Below are positions 62,269 through 64,000 of a stretch of 64,000 bases of DNA, piece after piece. Both the position numbers and the translations under genes were made by a program. Source of the DNA: an uncultured Psychroserpens sp. (GTDB lineage: Bacteria; Bacteroidota; Bacteroidia; Flavobacteriales; Flavobacteriaceae); assembly GCF_947503375.1 (NCBI RefSeq), contig NZ_CANNDQ010000002.1:521182-585181 (forward strand). The letters run 5' to 3'. The stretch's first letter is position 1; every line of letters begins with the position of its first letter. Under the pieces are notes generated by a model that did no database searches, was not told the DNA's origin, and worked only from the letters and a program-made list of their open reading frames with translations.

Positions 62269-63267
62269 TTATAATTTGTGTTGTATAAATGGGTAATCTT
62301 CTTGTTCATATACTGCATCATACATGACGTTTTTTTCAGGATAAGGTGATTCTTCAGCAAATTTTTCGCACTCTTTCACTAAATCTTTTACGCGTTTATC
62401 TATAACTGCAATATCATCTTCAGTTGCATACTTCTTTTCAAGTAAAATGTCTTTTACTTGAGTAATAGGGTCTATTTTTTTATATTCTTCTACTTCTTCT
62501 TTAGTTCTGTAATGCTGGGCATCAGACATTGAGTGCCCTCGGTAACGATAGGTTTTTACTTCTAAGAATGTTGGGCCATCACCTCGTCTTGCTCTAGCTA
62601 TGGCCTCATCAAAAGCTTCAGCTACCTTGATAGGATTCATGCCATCTACTGGACCTGATGGCATCTCATAACCAAGACCTAATTTCCAAATTTCAGTATG
62701 ATTAGCAGTACGCTCCACAGAGGTTCCCATAGCATAACCGTTATTTTCACAAACGAATACTACAGGTAATTTCCACAGCATTGCTAAATTGAATGTCTCA
62801 TGTAATGAGCCTTGTCTTGCTGCACCATCTCCAAAACAGCATAAGGTTACAGCATCACTATCATGGTATTTGTCACCAAAAGCAATACCAGCTCCTAATG
62901 GAATTTGACCACCTACAATACCATGACCACCATAAAAGCGATGTTCTTTTGAAAAAATATGCATTGAACCTCCTAAACCTTGAGAAGTACCAGTTGCTTT
63001 ACCGTACAGTTCAGCCATGACACGTTTTGGGTCTACTCCCATACCAATTGGTTGGACATGATTTCTATAAGCTGTAATCATTTTATCTTTAGTCAAGTCC
63101 ATCGCATGAAGCGCTCCAGCTAATACAGCTTCTTGACCATTATATAAATGAAGAAATCCTCTTACTTTTTGTTGAATGTATACTGCAGCAAGTTTATCTT
63201 CAAACTTTCTCCAGAATAACATATCCTCGTACCATTTTAGGTAAACTTCTTTTGTTATTTTTTGCAT
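62269..63267 (-). CDS. pdhA: Pyruvate dehydrogenase E1 component, alpha subunit
   Basis: Thiamine-diphosphate-dependent decarboxylase subunit. The 332-residue protein has the ThDP motif GDGAARQGSLHETFNLA (146-162), ending CENN (173-176), the phosphorylation-loop-like YRYRGHSMSDAQHYRTKEEV and an N-terminal FLHLYNGQEAVLAGALHAMD. It pairs with an E1-beta subunit not in the window. A TACTTTTG box (63303-63296) may be its -7 element, 28 bases before the start. pdhA-aceF form an operon, next to cdd and porV, an arrangement often seen in Flavobacteriaceae. Confidence 0.97.
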   Translation of the reverse strand: MQKITKEVYLKWYEDMLFWRKFEDKLAAVYIQQKVRGFLHLYNGQEAVLAGALHAMDLTKDKMITAYRNHVQPIGMGVDPKRVMAELYGKATGTSQGLGGSMHIFSKEHRFYGGHGIVGGQIPLGAGIAFGDKYHDSDAVTLCCFGDGAARQGSLHETFNLAMLWKLPVVFVCENNGYAMGTSVERTANHTEIWKLGLGYEMPSGPVDGMNPIKVAEAFDEAIARARRGDGPTFLEVKTYRYRGHSMSDAQHYRTKEEVEEYKKIDPITQVKDILLEKKYATEDDIAVIDKRVKDLVKECEKFAEESPYPEKNVMYDAVYEQEDYPFIQHKL

Positions 63268-63295
63268 TAGTGACGTTAATTATTTAAACGAATAA

Positions 63296-63303
63296 CAAAA
63301 GTA
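63296..63303 (-). promoter_or_regulatory. Possible -7 box of the pdhA-aceF operon
   Basis: TACTTTTG on the minus strand fits TAnnTTTG and would start transcription about 22 bases before the ATG. No TTG was seen at the usual distance, so support is partial. Confidence 0.4.
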
Positions 63304-63378
63304 ACACTTTACTAAGGAATAAAAAAGACTGAAAATTGTAAAAATTGATGTGATCGTATCTTAACTTAAACTATAACG

Positions 63379-63861
63379 TTATAGCATAGATTTATCGAAA
63401 ACAAGCGGTAATAGATTTGCTAAAGAATTTGATTTGACAACCTTACCTGTTTCTCCCATAAAATAAATCTCGATAGGAGATTCTTGTTTTACTTCATATT
63501 CTGCTATGGCTTGCCTACAAGCTCCACAAGGAGGAATTGGGGTAATCGTTTGTTGAATTCTCGAACCAGCAGTTAACGCCATTTTTAAAATTTTCACATC
63601 TGGAAACTGAGCTCCTGCATAATATATGGCCGTTCGTTCTGCACATAGTCCAGAAGGATATGATGCGTTCTCTTGATTATTTCCAGTTACAATTTGATCA
63701 TTATCTAAAAGAATTGCAGCTCCAACACTAAACTTTGAATAGGGTGCATAAGCTTTTTGTCTTGCTACTATAGCTTTTTCCATCAAATGGAAAACATCTT
63801 GAGGTAATTCATCAAGATTATCAAAAACGGTAAGCGTTGATTCAATTTTAATATCTTTCAT
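63379..63861 (-). CDS. cdd: Cytidine deaminase
   Basis: Pyrimidine salvage enzyme that deaminates cytidine or deoxycytidine to uridine. The 160-residue protein has the zinc site CAERTAI (Cys73, catalytic Glu75) and PCGACRQAI (Cys112, Cys115), and YSKFSVGAAILLD before it. The small size fits the homotetrameric type. It follows porV, separated by a terminator, and precedes pdhA by 111 bases. Confidence 0.96.
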   Translation of the reverse strand: MKDIKIESTLTVFDNLDELPQDVFHLMEKAIVARQKAYAPYSKFSVGAAILLDNDQIVTGNNQENASYPSGLCAERTAIYYAGAQFPDVKILKMALTAGSRIQQTITPIPPCGACRQAIAEYEVKQESPIEIYFMGETGKVVKSNSLANLLPLVFDKSML

Positions 63862-63876
63862 TCAAACTATTTTAGA

Positions 63877-63911
63877 CAAAAAAACTATTGCTAAAAGTAA
63901 CAATAGTTTTT
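63877..63911 (-). terminator. Intrinsic terminator between porV and cdd
   Basis: On the minus strand AAAAACTATTG (63911-63901) pairs with CAATAGTTTTT (63890-63880) around a ten-base loop, followed by more T. It lies 23 bases past the porV stop; the A tract on the other side would let it work both ways. Confidence 0.85.
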
Positions 63912-63933
63912 ATTTATAATTATAAAGCTGTTT

Positions 63934-64000
63934 CTAATATTCATCGTATTCTCCATCTAGGAAATTAAACGTTAATGAAAAACGTAATGTATTTTCCAGT
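63934..64000 (-). CDS. porV: Probable PorV (T9SS outer-membrane protein), last residues only
   Basis: The minus-strand frame ending at TAG (63936-63934) gives about 22 residues ending LRFSLTFNFLDGEYDEY. The alternating hydrophobic pattern with a C-terminal aromatic residue is that of a final outer-membrane beta-strand. PorV is suggested because porV lies directly before cdd and pdhA in many Flavobacteriaceae; the visible stretch is too short to prove it. PorV shuttles type IX secretion substrates to the cell surface. Confidence 0.5.
   Translation of the reverse strand, partial: LENTLRFSLTFNFLDGEYDEY

Noticed and set aside
61484..62296. Plus-strand open frames opposite aceF
   Set aside because: Their Ser/Val-rich repeats are the reverse reading of the Glu/Ala-rich linker and lipoyl domains; not real genes.
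1..64000. Insertion sequences, prophage, CRISPR, tRNA or rRNA genes
   Set aside because: No transposase, integrase, phage structural gene, spaced direct repeats or cloverleaf-like segment was seen in any gap.

Overview
The window looks like chromosomal DNA from a marine-type member of the Flavobacteriaceae (phylum Bacteroidota). The base composition is strongly AT-rich. Candidate promoters have the Bacteroidota form TTG-N(17-23)-TAnnTTTG. The gene content is typical of the family: an 'alkaline phosphatase PafA', GSCFA and DUF4136 proteins, a bS-THX ribosomal protein, and a cdd-pdhA-aceF block beside the end of a porV-like gene. Genus cannot be fixed by reading alone (Winogradskyella/Psychroserpens-like is a guess). 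I see no rRNA, tRNA, CRISPR array, insertion sequence, integrase or prophage.

Layout. 1-6.8 kb: the 3' half of htpG, then a loose string of small accessory genes (Crp-type regulator, VOC protein, WYL regulator, penicillin-binding-like serine hydrolase, methyltransferase, DinB protein, and a frameshifted DUF1801 gene). 6.8-12.5 kb: a UDG-fold protein and a TPR protein, the tiny thx gene (41 codons), yaaA, rluD-type pseudouridine synthase, PASTA protein, ddl and coaD. 12.5-21.8 kb, minus strand: a NarL-type response regulator, two duplicated TPR-histidine kinases, a beta-propeller protein, a small lipoprotein, a GSCFA protein and a TPR protein. 22-28.4 kb: a giant alpha-2-macroglobulin gene. 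28.5-35.8 kb: DoxX, DUF4136 lipoprotein, obg, an HPRT-adenylate kinase fusion, purK-purE and an M3 peptidase.

36.1-41 kb: a regulated accessory operon (GbsR/MarR-type regulator, two membrane proteins, SAM methyltransferase, SDR epimerase, ECF sigma factor, small anti-sigma-like protein), with a 26-bp perfect palindrome at its promoter and a second copy after the regulator gene; then a UbiA-like membrane protein on the other strand. 41.1-47.4 kb: gcvP, then KASIII, proC, methyltransferase and glycosyltransferase. 47.4-49.9 kb: secreted nuclease plus PafA phosphatase. 50-55.7 kb: MlaE/MlaF-type ABC transporter, DUF389, mannose-1-phosphate guanylyltransferase, SprT-like and bestrophin. 55.9-58.3 kb: DUF4349 lipoprotein and two unrecognised genes. 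58.3-64 kb: HAD phosphatase, SDR, M28 peptidase, pdhA-aceF, cdd and the end of porV.

Most genes are ordinary housekeeping. The parts most worth a second look are: the two-kinase/one-regulator locus, with a matching palindrome upstream of both the regulator and the lipoprotein gene; the GbsR-sigma-anti-sigma operon with paired operators; the SusC-like carboxypeptidase-regulatory insertion inside the A2M protein; and the HPRT-Adk fusion. I did not find anything I can honestly call a wholly new defence or mobile system.
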